DNA of 64,000 nt, from contig JAWWUD010000097.1 in NCBI GenBank assembly GCA_033964015.1, forward strand, positions 310,001-374,000. The letters run 5' to 3'. This document shows, in pieces, positions 1 to 11,454 of this stretch; the first letter of the stretch is position 1, and every line of letters starts with the position of its first letter. The notes beneath the pieces were generated by a model that did no database searches, was not told where the DNA came from, and was given only the letters and a program-made list of their open reading frames with translations. Position numbers and translations under genes: made by a program. This stretch comes from Scolanthus callimorphus. Lineage: Eukaryota > Cnidaria > Anthozoa > Actiniaria > Edwardsiidae.

Positions 1-2053
1 AATGGCTTTAACAAAATAAATGCCGAAAACGTTGTACATTTTTAGGATGACACATTTGTTTTAGTTGTCTACAATTAGTCCTGTATTTTGTACGGTATGT
101 AATTTACTTTCACGTTATTTAATTCACCATTTTAAATAGGACACTGGTAAATGGAAACATGTTTTCAATAATTTTAATGCTCCTTTTATAACCGGAAAAT
201 CAACAATGGTTGCTCATTACATGTTTATATGTATTATAGTATTTATAGAATGCATTAAATGTAGGGTGTGCTCTTGAAAGGACCTTTGAGAGTAAACACA
301 CAGCTAGCTGTTACATAACATAACATGACATCTAGATATATTATTTATATAGCGCACAAAATCATGCAGATATGATCTAGTGCGCTTTATAAATGATACT
401 ACTATATGTCTTAAAATGGATAAAATTGTAACTTGAAATTGAGATAATTGATAAAATATCAAAGAGTACTACTTAATTCAACACTGGATCTGATACAAAC
501 ACACCGAAACTCTAAAATATAATAAAACAATTAAAATCTAGAAGTTCACATAGCTAGTTGGCGACACTATAAGCAAACAATAAACAAAGAACTCAAACAA
601 ACTTGGTACAAAAAAAACCTTTTGAGACGTAGTTGGCTATATACAAACAAAATCACAGGACCGTGTGTGCAAAGCATTTTAACAAGCGAGAGTTAGCCTG
701 AGTCCACGGTTAGTAAACCACCATTTGTGTGTCAGAGAAGCTTCTATTTCCGTTGGCTCATTTAGGGATTGTATGGTGCGATATTTTCAATAGAATTAGG
801 TAAATCATTTTTAAACTTTGTTCTAAATGATATAGTTATTTTGAGATTTCGCACGCGATTCACTAGTGTTCGTTAGACAGAAAATAACTCTGGGTTTCTC
901 ACTCTCGAGTCCGCTCTCATGCACTTTCAATGAACATGTTCAAATTTTTCATGAGAGTCGATGAGAGTTGTTTACCGTTTGATCGCGCGGATGAAAGTTG
1001 AGGAGAGATTTTCAGTCAGCAGCTGCCGCCAAAAGAACTGTAGGCTCATTTGGTTCCATAGAACTGCAGGCAACATGACCTCGAACTTAAAATCAGGATT
1101 ATCATCAATAGTTAAATGGCCTTGAAATGAGGATTATCATCATTTGGGGGACATAACTATATTACTATTATTTTCGTTCTATTAAAAACATAAAAAAAGC
1201 ACGAAGCAATGTATATAAATGAACATCATCCAAAATAGTCCGAACCAAAAAAAAAACAGCCCCTGACCCCCACCCTTAACAGCGCTCCCTACTACAACTG
1301 TAATACTTCAACCTACAACCATGTGGGTTGGTCTGTTCGGGTCTCGGTCGAAACTGGTTCATATTGTGGGTTGAACTTTGTTCTACTGTGTTTCCCGTCT
1401 TTCGGATGAGACAATAAACCGAGATCCCGTCTCGCCTTTCTACCCTACCCAGTTCCAGAGGGGACGTTAAAGAACCACTGGGGACGTAATAAACCCTCTG
1501 GCAGTGACCACCCTCAGTGTCTGTGCTTAAGACCGCTTGGCTGCCAGTGGCGCCCTTGGGACCCAGCGCAGTTCAGCTTACGAGCTGCGAGTTTGGGGAG
1601 TCGGTCGCACATACGTTTTTTTACGGTTTTTTTTTACGTTTTCCCACAGGTAAGGGAACCGCGTGCCATGAGAGACCGCCGTTAACAGGGAGCCATGTGG
1701 GACACTTGCGCATGCCAAATAACCATGTCACCAGAATGATGATAACCCCCATTTCAAGACCATTTAACAACAGGCCATCTGCACTAACTGGGTCACGTGA
1801 CCCAAATCCCATACATTCTGAATAAAATCTTGAAAATTCAACTCGCTGCTATTTGCTGCAGGTTAGAGATTTTAAGCTGAAACTTGGGTTTCTGACTAAT
1901 ATCAATTGTTTCTTTGTATTTCTGGAATTGTTTTGACAAAACACCTCGTTAAGAGGTAGTTGGAGTCACGTGACCCGGTTAGTGCAAATGGCCTATTGAT
2001 GATCATCCCAATTTTAAGTTTCGAGACCATGTTGAGGCTTTCAAAGGGAAGCG

Positions 2054-2739
2054 GTCAAAGCATTTGTACTCGAACGGGACCCGATTTTATCACGGGAGAA
2101 GGTAGGTCCCGGGTTGTACCTACCCACCCGTTTTTTCAATGCCCATTCTCTCCGTGCTCAAGTAAGGGGTGTTGGATGTAATTACATGGATCAAGAGTGG
2201 ATTAACAAGAGTTAGAATCTTTCCCTACTGTATTTGTCCACATCACAGTCAGAAAAGTGTCTATTTTTAGATTGGAGTTTCGCGCGCGAAAGTATTCGAA
2301 TGCTCAGGTTCGAATGCTCGTATACCCAATACACAACAAAATAGAGAATATCCTACCTTATCTTTGCGATTTTAACGTTTTTCCATTGATCTGCGATTTA
2401 ATTTTAGGCTGGATCTCACAACTCTTCGCGTGGCGAGAAAGTGGGAACCCTGTGGATGACGAATTTTCTCGGGCATCCCAGTTCTAAAAATAGACACTTT
2501 TCTGACTGTGATTCGGGCGTACATAGTAAATATGGAAACTCTTGGTAATCCACTCTTGATGGATGTGTTGCTCTCGCTATGAAGAAGACGGTGCTGGGCT
2601 AATCGTTTGTATTCATTTATTATTTTACGAGATATTCGCAGTTAAAAATGGCCATTTTTTTCCTAAAAGAAGGTTGGCTGCGGCATACACCACTCCATCG
2701 GGCCCCATTCGAGCCCCATTCGAGTACAGATGTTTTGAC
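2054..2739 (+). mobile_element. TIR element, family A, copy 1 (interrupted)
   Basis: The ends are inverted copies of a sequence close to GTCAAAACATCTGTACTCGA (2054 onward; reverse complement ending at 2739). Internal sequence such as GTGTTGCTCTCGC and the stretch encoding AAAATGGCC matches a second copy at 8423-8723 on the other strand. Without the nested insertion at 2192-2558 the copy is about 315 bp, close to the 301 bp of copy 2. There is no coding capacity, so it is a non-autonomous DNA element. Confidence 0.7.
2192..2558. mobile_element. Nested 367-bp MITE with 6-bp target duplication
   Basis: The terminal inverted repeat starts CAAGAGTGGATTA, and homology between the two ends runs about 65 bp inward through CACAGTCAGAAAAGTGTC. 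ATGGAT flanks it on both sides (2186-2191 and 2559-2564). The uninterrupted relative at 8423-8723 has a single ATAGAT at the same point, which works as an empty site and supports insertion. There is no transposase. I do not assign a superfamily. Confidence 0.75.
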
Positions 2740-3304
2740 CACTTCCCAAAGGAACTGGGTACTAGTGCTCACGCATGATTGCTTGCGCGACTTCCGGCTG
2801 ACTCGTCAACTCTCATCACCGTTTGATCGCTTCTCGTGAGAGTACATGAGAGTGGATGATAGTTAGACTCTCATTAGCTCTCATCGCCGTTTGTTCCCTG
2901 CTTTAGCAACGCGAAACAGCGACTTTTGGTTACGTAATAACGGTGTAGTGAACAAGCAAGGTGGTAGTCGGCTACCTTATCGCCATACATACAGAAAGAT
3001 AGAAAGAGACAGAGAGAGAGAGAGAGATAGCCAGCTTGCCGGCTCTCCTGCAGTTTATCGAAAAAGTTTGTTTTATGGGATTCCTGTGGCGCATAAAAAA
3101 TTAACACCGTGTACAACAATCGTTGCATTTAAATTTGTGAACAAAAGGAGAAGTAAATTTATTATACCAGAAAAGGACCCGTCATCTTGAAAAAACCTAA
3201 TCAGCCCTACAGCTTTACGAATTCATTTTCCTGATAATTGTAGACCTAATATCCAAATCGTCGTAGCTTAGCGACAATCAGAAATACGTTAGCCCGATGG
3301 ACAT

Positions 3305-3454
3305 TAGCCTGCTAGCCGGCTCTCCAGTGGGTTTTTTCGGATATATCTTTTTTGGTGCGCGGGATTCCTGTGTCTGTGTCGCGACACAGGAATCCCGCGT
3401 GCCAAAAAATCAAATATCCGAAAAAAACCTACTGGAGAGCCGGCTAGCAGGCTA
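3305..3454. mobile_element. Foldback MITE, family B, copy 1
   Basis: An almost perfect 150-bp palindrome. Arms begin TAGCCTGCTAGCCGGCTCTC and meet at GTGTCGCGACAC. A shorter relative lies at 21762-21868, and a fragment (CCGGCTCTCC) lies near 3037. Confidence 0.8.
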
Positions 3455-3842
3455 GATGGACATTTGTTTGGGAGAGTCCACGAAGCCCTTAGCACTGGGC
3501 TCATCGAAATTCTTCAGTTACTTAAGCCATACGACGACCGTATAGTATTTGTTTTTACCGTATAGTAAGTTGTTAGATGTTTTTTCGTGTACGGGTTGAT
3601 ATTTTTATGAGCTGCGGCGGATTTTTCCGAGAAAGGGTCGAGTTGCTTTTTATACGATAAACACAAATATTTCCTTTTCCTTTTAAGATTCACTAGAAAA
3701 TGCACACGTTTTGACTAGCACATGATCGGGAAGCCATTTAAATGCGCGCGCAAAACCGGTTCGTAACCTGTTTGCTACGGTTTTTGTTGTATCTACCAAT
3801 CAGGTTGCGAATTATTTTCCCTTCGAGAACGTCTATACTCAC

Positions 3843-6800
3843 CTCTCATAAACTAACTGGGACCAAGAGTTTGTATCGAACAACCAACCGGTGTAATTCA
3901 GAGTAGGAGAGACACCACTTTTGAACTTGAAGTCACAGCAATCGTTTCCCTGGTAAAAAAAAGCGGATGATGAATAGAAATGGCGTTAACATTTTTCACA
4001 ACTTTTCAGAACTCATCTGTCTCATCTGAGAGTTCGCTTGCTAGCAGCCTGGTATTATTCCGTTATATAAGAGGCCCGGGTTCTCCCACCCTATCCATCC
4101 TAAGCTTTACGGAAAGGTAGATTTTGTTTATGAAAAGGATGGTTTAAAGTGCATATGAAGTTTTGTCGAAAAGTGGTCACGTTTCTCGCTCTCTGATTGG
4201 CTGGAAAATAACGGTAAAAACTGCAGCCGATCAGCGAGCGAGAAACGTAATAAATTCTCGACAAAACGTGCACGTTTGAAACATAAACTAACGCGAAAAA
4301 GTTGTCACACTTCACGGATGGTAGTACAATGGTAGTAAATAGCCGCGAAAATATGCGTAATTGATTCCGTTTCATATGCGATTTGTTTCAGTCCGAGGCT
4401 TTGGAGTAAACCAATTGTTTAAAACATCACGAAAGGGGAGTGTAAGGTTCACAACTTGAATATTTACCTCCATTAATTTCCACCTCAGCTCTTTCGCGGT
4501 CATTTCCATGTCCTGAATAACTATTCGTAGGGTCTGATTGTCATAGCTGCAACGTGAAAACTAAATTCAGTGGGTGAATCCAAGAACTTTAAAAGTGGCA
4601 ACGGGCTTCCAAACTTCCAATTTTCCAACTGTCGATATTGTATTTTGAAGTCCCGTTTAGAGATCAAATTTGTAAAGGAGGGTGCCATGGAAGTCCAAGA
4701 AACAAATCCCTGGGACCTGCACATGAAATAATGATGTATTCGATACATATTGGCAGTGTATATATTCCTCAATTAAATGCCTATCATGCTTATCATTACG
4801 ATGCCGCGTCCTGTTCAGCCGGTGCATCAAACAGATGGAAAAGGGGAGGGGCGCATCAGGTAGAGAGGACTTTTGAAATTGTATTTTTGAAGTGACTGTC
4901 GAAAGCAAACCACATTTGTGTTTTCTATACGGTCCTATTGGTTGAGATCTTGGATCTTTGTCAAGTCAGCCAATGAGATGCAAAGAAAAAACCGAACACA
5001 AGTTGTCTCTTGTTTTCTTGGGTTCGCGACCAAACGCATGTCACGCTTCACGTCACTTGAATGGTCGTTGAATTTGTTTTCTTTCTAATTGGCTGTGGGA
5101 ATTTACTTTGCGTTTAGTTTTGACACTCATCTGAAATCCGAGTGAATAAGACCAGAAGCGTGGGTTTGGTCTCGTAGACAACATATTGAGACTTACGGAT
5201 AATTCTGCAAGTCAGCTGCAAAATTGAACGCTGATTTCACTCTGAAGAATTTTCCTTCATGGCTTGATACCTGGACAAATGATATAATTCACAGATTGTT
5301 AATAAAGCTTATAACTTCTATTCGGATTTAAGCTGCAGCAAGCCCCTTTTTATTTTCAGCGTTATTTGAAAAACGATGAATTCTCGTGATTCTCGTGCAG
5401 TATGTTACTGCTAATACGAACTTACCTCAGCCTGTCCAGCGGCATTCACCAATTCAAAGCACGTTCCTTTCAGTCCATCTTTACATTTCTGTTTTGTGTA
5501 TGTTGTTTGACCGGGAGGAACTGTGGAGTGTAAACAACACGAAACGTAAGCTGAGCTCCATTATCACGCACTTCGTAATTGGTAGACATTAAATAATGTC
5601 TTTTTGTGGTAAAAAGATAGGACATATTCTATGCGGGAAACCCTCAATGCCGTAGAACAATGGAGTTTCGTTTCCTTCTTGCATGGATGATTACTTAAAT
5701 CCGGCTCTCGAAGGACCACGTTAAATATTAAGTACAAAAGACGGACTGCTAATGGTGCAGGAATGATAAAGGCTGATAGATCTCAACCCTAGATGTGTTA
5801 CTATGAATCGGTAACAACATGAAACCTACGTTAGAGCTGCATTTCAGACGTGTCTGGCAGACATATATTCCGGCTCTCGAAGGACCACGTTGATAACAAT
5901 ACAGTAGAGAAGAAGGCGGACTACAGCAGACAGTTGTGTCGCTTCAACCTTTTCTGGAATAGCGCTGTTCACGCTGACTTCATCCATTGTTATTAATGTG
6001 CCAACCAGAGATCGATTGGCTCACAGAACAAAGGGTGCTATTCAATCTACGGTTGGCATATTAGCATTACAATGGCAATGTTGATAAACAGTGAATAGCG
6101 CTATAGGCTTATACAGCCTTTTCACTGAAGAAATGTCGGCAGAAATATTAAATACAATTTCAAAACTTTTCATTCCAATGTCGAGGACCTCCAAACAAGG
6201 GTTTCATCTTTGCCTTTTGGTTGCAAACTATCATGACATCATACTATCTTGTTACACTCTCATACCTTTGAAATAAAGGTAAAAGTCGGCATGGAAGGTC
6301 CCGGCTTTGAGATCCACCGAGTGAAGATTAATCAAATATAATGCTATCTCCACGTAGACTGTCTTCTGTTCGCTGACAACCTCCGGACACTTTTCATAAT
6401 AGTACCTGGAAAAAATAGAACCGAGACTTTGCACACCAAAAAAATGCATAATACACATGGAGGTAAATAGGTATATCCCCCTCCCCTACATTTTCAGTAG
6501 CTTTAGGCATTATTCACAATGTTTTTTTATTGACTGACTAATCGCGAAATTACCCCGGGGTACGTACTAGTCACCAGCAAGCACCCGCGCGATATGAAAC
6601 GAAATGTTTGCACTTTTGTACGCCGCAAACTGATGTCCATATGGAAAGGAGGCGCGAGACAAATGCTTTGAGGCTCAACTGCTTTGAGTAAGCTTTGAGG
6701 CTTCAGTACCCAAAGTGTTTGTGATTTGCGTCAATCAACTGGATAAAACGATACCCGCATTTACAACCGTCTCACCACGCTTACGTTAACAGCCTAGGTA

Positions 6801-7946
6801 CGTTTGCTTTTCGGGACTTCGGGAGCTTGAAATTTTTTCGGGATTAATGAGTATTTTCGCCCCTATCCTACCTTGGGTACCAATCTCCAAGCTACGTTTA
6901 CTAATACACCTCTAACCCATCAAAATTCAAATGATCCTACATAGAATCCTACCTAGAATATTGCTGCGAAGTATGGGGATGCATGGGGCTATGTCAATGT
7001 GACTGGCTGGCACGTCTCAGATTCGATACGATGAACTTTATTGTAATTAGTAATCTGCTGACAAAAATCTGCTAACTTTCACGTTTGAAAAAGCTCTCGG
7101 TCGGTAATAAACCATAAGAAAGTCAATATCTACCGGTGTAGCAGTTTTCAGAGTTTTGGACACTACTTTGCAATGCACATTGTTTTTTTTTTCCGATGGT
7201 ATTTTTGCGGTGCATAATAGGAGGCCGAGCCCAACCCGCTTAGTAAAGCTCGTGACAGTGTCGTGTGAACAGAGCCTCTGAAAGTGCTGAGTCAGATGAT
7301 TTGGTCCACTGTCAGTAATGGCTACTTTATGTAGACAGTAAGAAATTTTATTATCTCATATTGACTAAAACGGGTGATTGATGCTTGGCCTGTGTGAAAA
7401 CCGGTTTTTAATAATGAAAAACAAGCTTTAGTACCTGAACACGGCGCGGTTGTGACATAAGCCCTTGTATTTCTGTGCATACATGTAATATTGTTTTTAA
7501 AACGAAATTTTAACCATTATCAAATATCACAAATTCACTCGACTTAGTGATAGTTAAAATTCCGTTAGACACTATTAGTAATCACTTAAGAGCATTTTAA
7601 AGTTGATCATTCGATGTTAATTTTCTCAGATTTCACCCCAAACTGTTATAACTTACCATTCGGCCCGACATTCGAAGCTCTTTTTAGCCCCTCCTAGCGA
7701 TCCTGGTACGCAAGAAGCGCAATTTGTACAATTTTCTAGTGAATGAACAGTCTCCGATTTGTGACAATGATCTCCGCATCGATCACAAAATCCACAGTTC
7801 CCATCGCTCAAACACCAAGTGCAGTTCGCTCCTCTATCAGCACATTTATAAGTGTCCGGAGTTTCAGCGCCCAGGGAGAATAATTGGGTGGACAAAAACA
7901 GTCCTCCAACAATAAATATTGTGTTAAGTATCCTGGAGTGTTCCAT
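3843..7946 (-). CDS. Pentameric ligand-gated channel-like extracellular domain with cysteine-rich N-terminus (3' end not found)
   Basis: Six exons join in phase: 7946-7657, 6405-6266, 5520-5426, 5270-5197, 4546-4468 and 3949-3843 (785 nt, about 261 residues, ending in phase 2 at a GT donor). Residues 1-27 look like a signal peptide. Residues about 34-85 are a module rich in cysteine (more than ten Cys, several as CxxC). Exon 2 has the first strands of a channel ligand-binding domain (KTVYVEIALYLI, ADFYLYF). Exons 4-5 carry the family's hallmark FNFAADLQNYP-YDNQTLRIVI. The N-terminal sequence and start codon at 7944-7946 are clear. The two cysteines of the classical Cys-loop are not at their usual places: the NYPYDNQTL stretch resembles Cys-less prokaryotic-type members such as GLIC. 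No transmembrane exon is visible before position 1, so it could be a channel whose pore exons lie outside the window, or a soluble binding protein. Exon assignment is firm; function is inferred from the fold. Confidence 0.72.
4890..5139. mobile_element. MITE, family C (copy in receptor intron)
   Basis: Ends resemble an inverted pair (GACTGTCGAAAG... and ...GACACTCATCTGAAAT), with internal CCTATTGGTTGAG and GTCAGCCAATGAGA. The same arrangement recurs at 30579-30837 and, more divergently, near 23230-23392 and 60551-60806. It lies in the intron between exons 4 and 5 of the receptor-like gene. Confidence 0.6.
5703..5940 (+). repeat. Direct duplication in receptor intron
   Basis: CCGGCTCTCGAAGGACCACG occurs at about 5702 and again at about 5872, followed in both cases by a diverged stretch ending in a GGCGGACTAC-like sequence. 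This is a short local duplication in the intron between exons 2 and 3, with no coding content. Confidence 0.5.
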
Positions 7947-8422
7947 TTTGATGTGTAACCCTTTTTTCTTGGTGAAATTTGAAGATTATCTAAGCGTCGC
8001 CATATTTGAATATAATATCTGTTGTGTTTTTTGCGCGCATGATCATTGAAGTCGTAGACGGATATAGTAGTGATTTGATTGGTCGAGGGTACGGTACAAA
8101 TTCAGACAAAACATCCACGGCTTTCCTTCGAAATTTAAAACTGAACTGTTCGATGAAGTAGTCAGAAGTTTGTGGCGCTAGGTATTGAGATAATTTGTCG
8201 TTAAGACGAAGAACATTTCAGATAGAAATGATAATTTACCGACAGACGGGTATTATGAATATTTTATAGCCATGCGAATGGGGCACCTGCATCCCAGTGT
8301 TGTTCCCTCTGACCCGCGGGACAGCAACGGGACAACCAGACCGCAACGCGTTTTGTGTTCAGAGTAAACACGTGGGTAAAAGCACGTTTTCGTTTTTTTT
8401 TTTTCAATAACTTAGGGAAGTG

Positions 8423-8723
8423 GTCAAAACATCTGTACTCGAATGGGACCCAGTGGGATGGTTTATGCCGCAGCCAACCTTGTTTTATGAAAAATGGCCT
8501 TTTGTAACTGTGAATATCTCGTAAATGTAAAATGAATACACAAGATTGGCTCAGCACCGTCTTCTTTATAGCGAGAGCAACACACAATCTATGCAATGAC
8601 ATCCAACATCCCTTACTTGAGCACGGAGAAAATAGGCATTTAAAAACAGGTGGGGTGGTACAACCCCGTACCTACCACCTCCCGCTTTAACATCAGGTTC
8701 ACTTCGAGTACAAATGTTTTGAC
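8423..8723 (-). mobile_element. TIR element, family A, copy 2 (uninterrupted)
   Basis: This 301-bp copy is inverted relative to 2054-2739, with ends GTCAAAACATCTGTACTCGA and the reverse complement ending in GTTTTGAC. It has no insertion where copy 1 carries the 367-bp MITE, so it shows the pre-insertion state. Confidence 0.7.
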
Positions 8724-9134
8724 AAATCCATACTGGATAAAAGATTACATAGGATGCCCTGCAAATAGCAAAGCTAGTCAAGGCAGGGTATGTTGAGAAA
8801 TATTTAAGTGCCATAGAAAAAGGGAAAGCAAAATAAAATAATAATAATAATTTAGAATTGATCAGAGAGAGCATACGGAAATATAATTTCCCATTTGTAC
8901 TTCTTGCTTATATATACGATTTACGTTTCCAGCTTGTTGTTGTGATTTTGCCAGAATTTAATTTTCATTTTTCTACCTCTTTGAGTTCCATTCCAAGATA
9001 GCACAAGAAAATGTGATTTCAAAAAAATTGCACCATAGAAACTGCAACAGAGAGAATTGCGCTGAACCATATGGAATTTGTAAATTAAAATTGTAGTATT
9101 TCTATAGACAATGGGATAGTTATACCATGGGGAA

Positions 9135-9309
9135 CAGGGGCATAGCTAGGGAGGGAGGGGGTCCTGGGGTGCCTGTCACCCCCCCCCCTTTTTTTAGAAA
9201 AAATACAGTAAACATTAAGAAAAAAATTGGTAAGCTGGAAAAGGGCACCATACAGTTGTACAGATTTGACCCCCCCCCCCCCCCCTCTCAAATCCTGGCT
9301 ACGCCCCTG
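9135..9309. mobile_element. GGGGCGTAGCC-type element, copy 1
   Basis: Inverted ends (CAGGGGCATAGCTAGG and CCTGGCTACGCCCCTG) surround C- and T-rich runs. Related elements are at 14955-15087, 36798-36950 and 44802-44940. The arms close to a hairpin, and there is no coding capacity. Confidence 0.6.
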
Positions 9310-9564
9310 GGAAACCAGATAAATTGATCTTACATGTTTAGTACCGACACCTTGATAGTTGCAGCTTTGGAGTAACCTTTGTGTTATACTAGCAGCTGGG
9401 CTTGTCAAATACCTAACCCTCTCCTATACATTCACTGTTCTTTTCTTCACTAGAAATTCCAGGGGATAGGGTGGAATATATATATAGTTATGTTTTTCCT
9501 GGAATCATTTACCCAAGATTTTTCTCCACATATTTGGGGGATTTTTTTCCTGTATAGCTCCCTA

Positions 9565-11454
9565 TCATGGTATGCCCCACTTTCTCTTACAGCACTGAGA
9601 AGGGGGAACATCCCATTTATATTCAAAAGATTTCCTTCTCTCCACCTCCTCCTGGCATAAATTACCAGTCTCTAACAAACTCTGATGTTTATCTTCCATG
9701 TCTTGTATGCTCTGTTTATGGCTGACAATGTGTTTGTTGTTACATCCACGGGAACGGTACTCTGTGTCGAATCTTGTGTCATGCACTCTGCTGACCTTTA
9801 ATGGTGCTAGCCATGTACCTAGATGAGATTCAAAGCTTGTGTTAATCATTGCCTGCTTTCATATCAATAGTGGTTGCATTCATGATCACAGATCTCCTCA
9901 GATCTAGATTGGAAGGCCTAGTATCAGCCATTTGAGGGCCTTAGCTCATTGGATGAATGTTGGGGAGTTCCCTGGTAAAAAACCTAAGGTCTTACTGGGC
10001 AACGCTGTAGGGGGGAGGGGGGGAGGGGGGGGGGGGGGGGGGGCAAGCCTTGGTCATCCTTTGTTTTTGCTAGGGAGGCAAGTAGGTATTTCCCCACATG
10101 TTGACACTAAAATTTTTACTTTGCCCCTAAGCTAGCTACCCCAATACTAGGTCTTATTATTCAGCACATCGATGCACTGCCCAAATATGGTCATTGGAAC
10201 GCCAATAGCTGTCTTCTGTACATGACAGCTATCCTGCGTTATTATTCAGCACATCGATGCACTGCCCAAATATGGTCATTGGAACGCCAATAGCTGTCTT
10301 CTGTACATGACAGCTATCCTGCGATATCCGTCTCTGAGGAAAATATGATGTTTTGAGCTCGTAAATAATACACAAAAGTCATTTTTTTTCGGGGGGTTTT
10401 GTGCTATCGATGTGCTGAATAATAAAACCATTATCCTGCTCGATTTTGCAGAATATCGTCTGATTTTAGCAAACTCGGGACTTCGTCCCTCGTCGGCTAA
10501 GTATCAGACGATATTCTGCGCAATCTCGCAGGATAATGGTTAACTAGTAAATTGAATGTTGTTGTAAGCTACAGGAACCTATAGGATTGTATGGGACCCT
10601 TAAAATGGGATCTTAGCGTCCTATTGGATCAAGGGCTGCTATATCACAGCAACGACACTGAACTAATTTACTGATAGGCTCTTACCAACTGAAACATCTT
10701 CACTGTTATAACACCGCAGCTGGTCCCAGTTCCTGGCAACAAATCCAACCAGTCCTTGGGACAAGATATAACCCCCTCCATTAGCATAAGGCAGATAATG
10801 GTCACACAGCACCCACTCTTTCTCTGCCCATGGGCCACGCTTTTTGACATTAGCATTGCCCCTGAAGAATCCCCAGTATAGATTTGTTTGTGTAATGCTT
10901 CTCAACTCATTGATAATCACATGTAGTCTGGCAAATGTATCATCATCTGCCTTGAATACGTAAGAGCAATCAACATTATCATAAATCCATTTGAAACCCT
11001 TCAAGACTTTCTGACTAAGCATCTTGTAACCATCCTCTAGATCCTCAATAATTAATATATCGCTAAAGCGATTATTTTCTGCATTCAGCATTTCTCTTTC
11101 GTTCTGTTTGAGAGTCTTTCCACCGATAATAAATCTTGCAATGTAAGAAGATGCTAAAGCATTTTGAGTCAGCCAAGTTTTTCTCATAGCATTCCGTTTG
11201 TCTTTCGATTTTGGCGCCGTTAGGATCATCACAAATAAAAATGTATTTATCTTCTTTGGCGCTGCATTGCTCAATTCCTTTTCAATTCGTTCTTGGGGTT
11301 TCCCTGGAAGGTTGCCATTCGACTGTAATTTGATTTTGGATCCAGAAATTAACATTATAAAGACAAGAATTCCCAAAAATATGATCATAGTAGTTCTGAA
11401 AGGTCTCAGCAAAAATTGTTTGAAAACATATCTTCTGAACATCCTCCACAACAT
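9565..11454 (-). CDS. B3GALT6: Beta-1,3-galactosyltransferase 6 (GT31), complete, two exons
   Basis: Exon 1 is 11454-10686 and exon 2 is 9818-9565, joined in phase 1 across an 867-bp GT-AG intron, giving 340 residues (human about 329). The family enzyme adds the second galactose of the glycosaminoglycan-protein linker in the Golgi. Residues 1-20 are a basic cytoplasmic tail, and about 21-36 a signal-anchor helix (type II membrane protein). GT31 motifs follow: [10 protein letters not shown] near 87-95, the metal-binding DxD as ADDD at 169-172, YWGFF near 193, LPYANGGGY near 221, and NSEDVSVG at the exon junction. Exon 2 carries [11 protein letters not shown] and the PPSQCC end characteristic of B3GALT6 rather than other GT31 members. 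The start codon at 11454 precedes the tail and anchor directly. NUFIP1 runs divergently from the other side of a roughly 500-bp gap. The intron holds two kinds of MITE. Confidence 0.95.
10005..10045 (+). repeat. Poly-G tract in B3GALT6 intron
   Basis: An almost pure run of G, broken by a few A, on the + strand (C-rich on the coding strand). It is simple low-complexity sequence with G-quadruplex potential. Confidence 0.8.
10153..10430. mobile_element. MITE, family D, with internal 85-bp tandem duplication
   Basis: The left end TTATTCAGCACATCGATGCA and the right end TATCGATGTGCTGAATAATA are inverted. The left 85 bp is repeated exactly in tandem (about 10154-10238 and 10239-10323). Relatives are at 24643-24835 and 46233-46424. 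It lies in the B3GALT6 intron. Confidence 0.75.
10427..10541. mobile_element. Hairpin element, family E
   Basis: Inverted arms AACCATTATCCTGC...GCAGGATAATGGTT, with an inner pair CAGAATATCGTCTGA / CAGACGATATTCTG. A shortened relative with GACGAGGGACGCAGTCCCG sits at 46157-46233. In both places it abuts a family D MITE, so the two may form one composite element. Confidence 0.65.

Larger units (their letters stand above)
1..3842. other. Gene-free repeat-rich stretch left of the receptor gene
   Basis: I see no supportable exon on either strand here. The only open frames are short and unlike known proteins. The stretch holds an inverted pair sharing the core GTCACGTGACCC (near 1790-1805 and 1962-1975, arms extending through GTTAGTGCA), a terminal-inverted-repeat element with a nested insertion (2054-2739), a GA-rich microsatellite (about 3008-3028), and a 150-bp foldback (3305-3454). 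The remaining exons of the receptor gene at 3843-7946 would be expected in this direction, but none with a transmembrane segment could be recognised. Confidence 0.6.
7947..9564. other. Intergenic stretch between receptor gene and B3GALT6
   Basis: No gene seen. This is the upstream region of the receptor-like gene, followed by the second copy of TIR element family A (8423-8723), an AT-rich stretch and a GGGGCGTAGCC-type element (9135-9309). The B3GALT6 3' end lies at its right edge. Confidence 0.6.
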
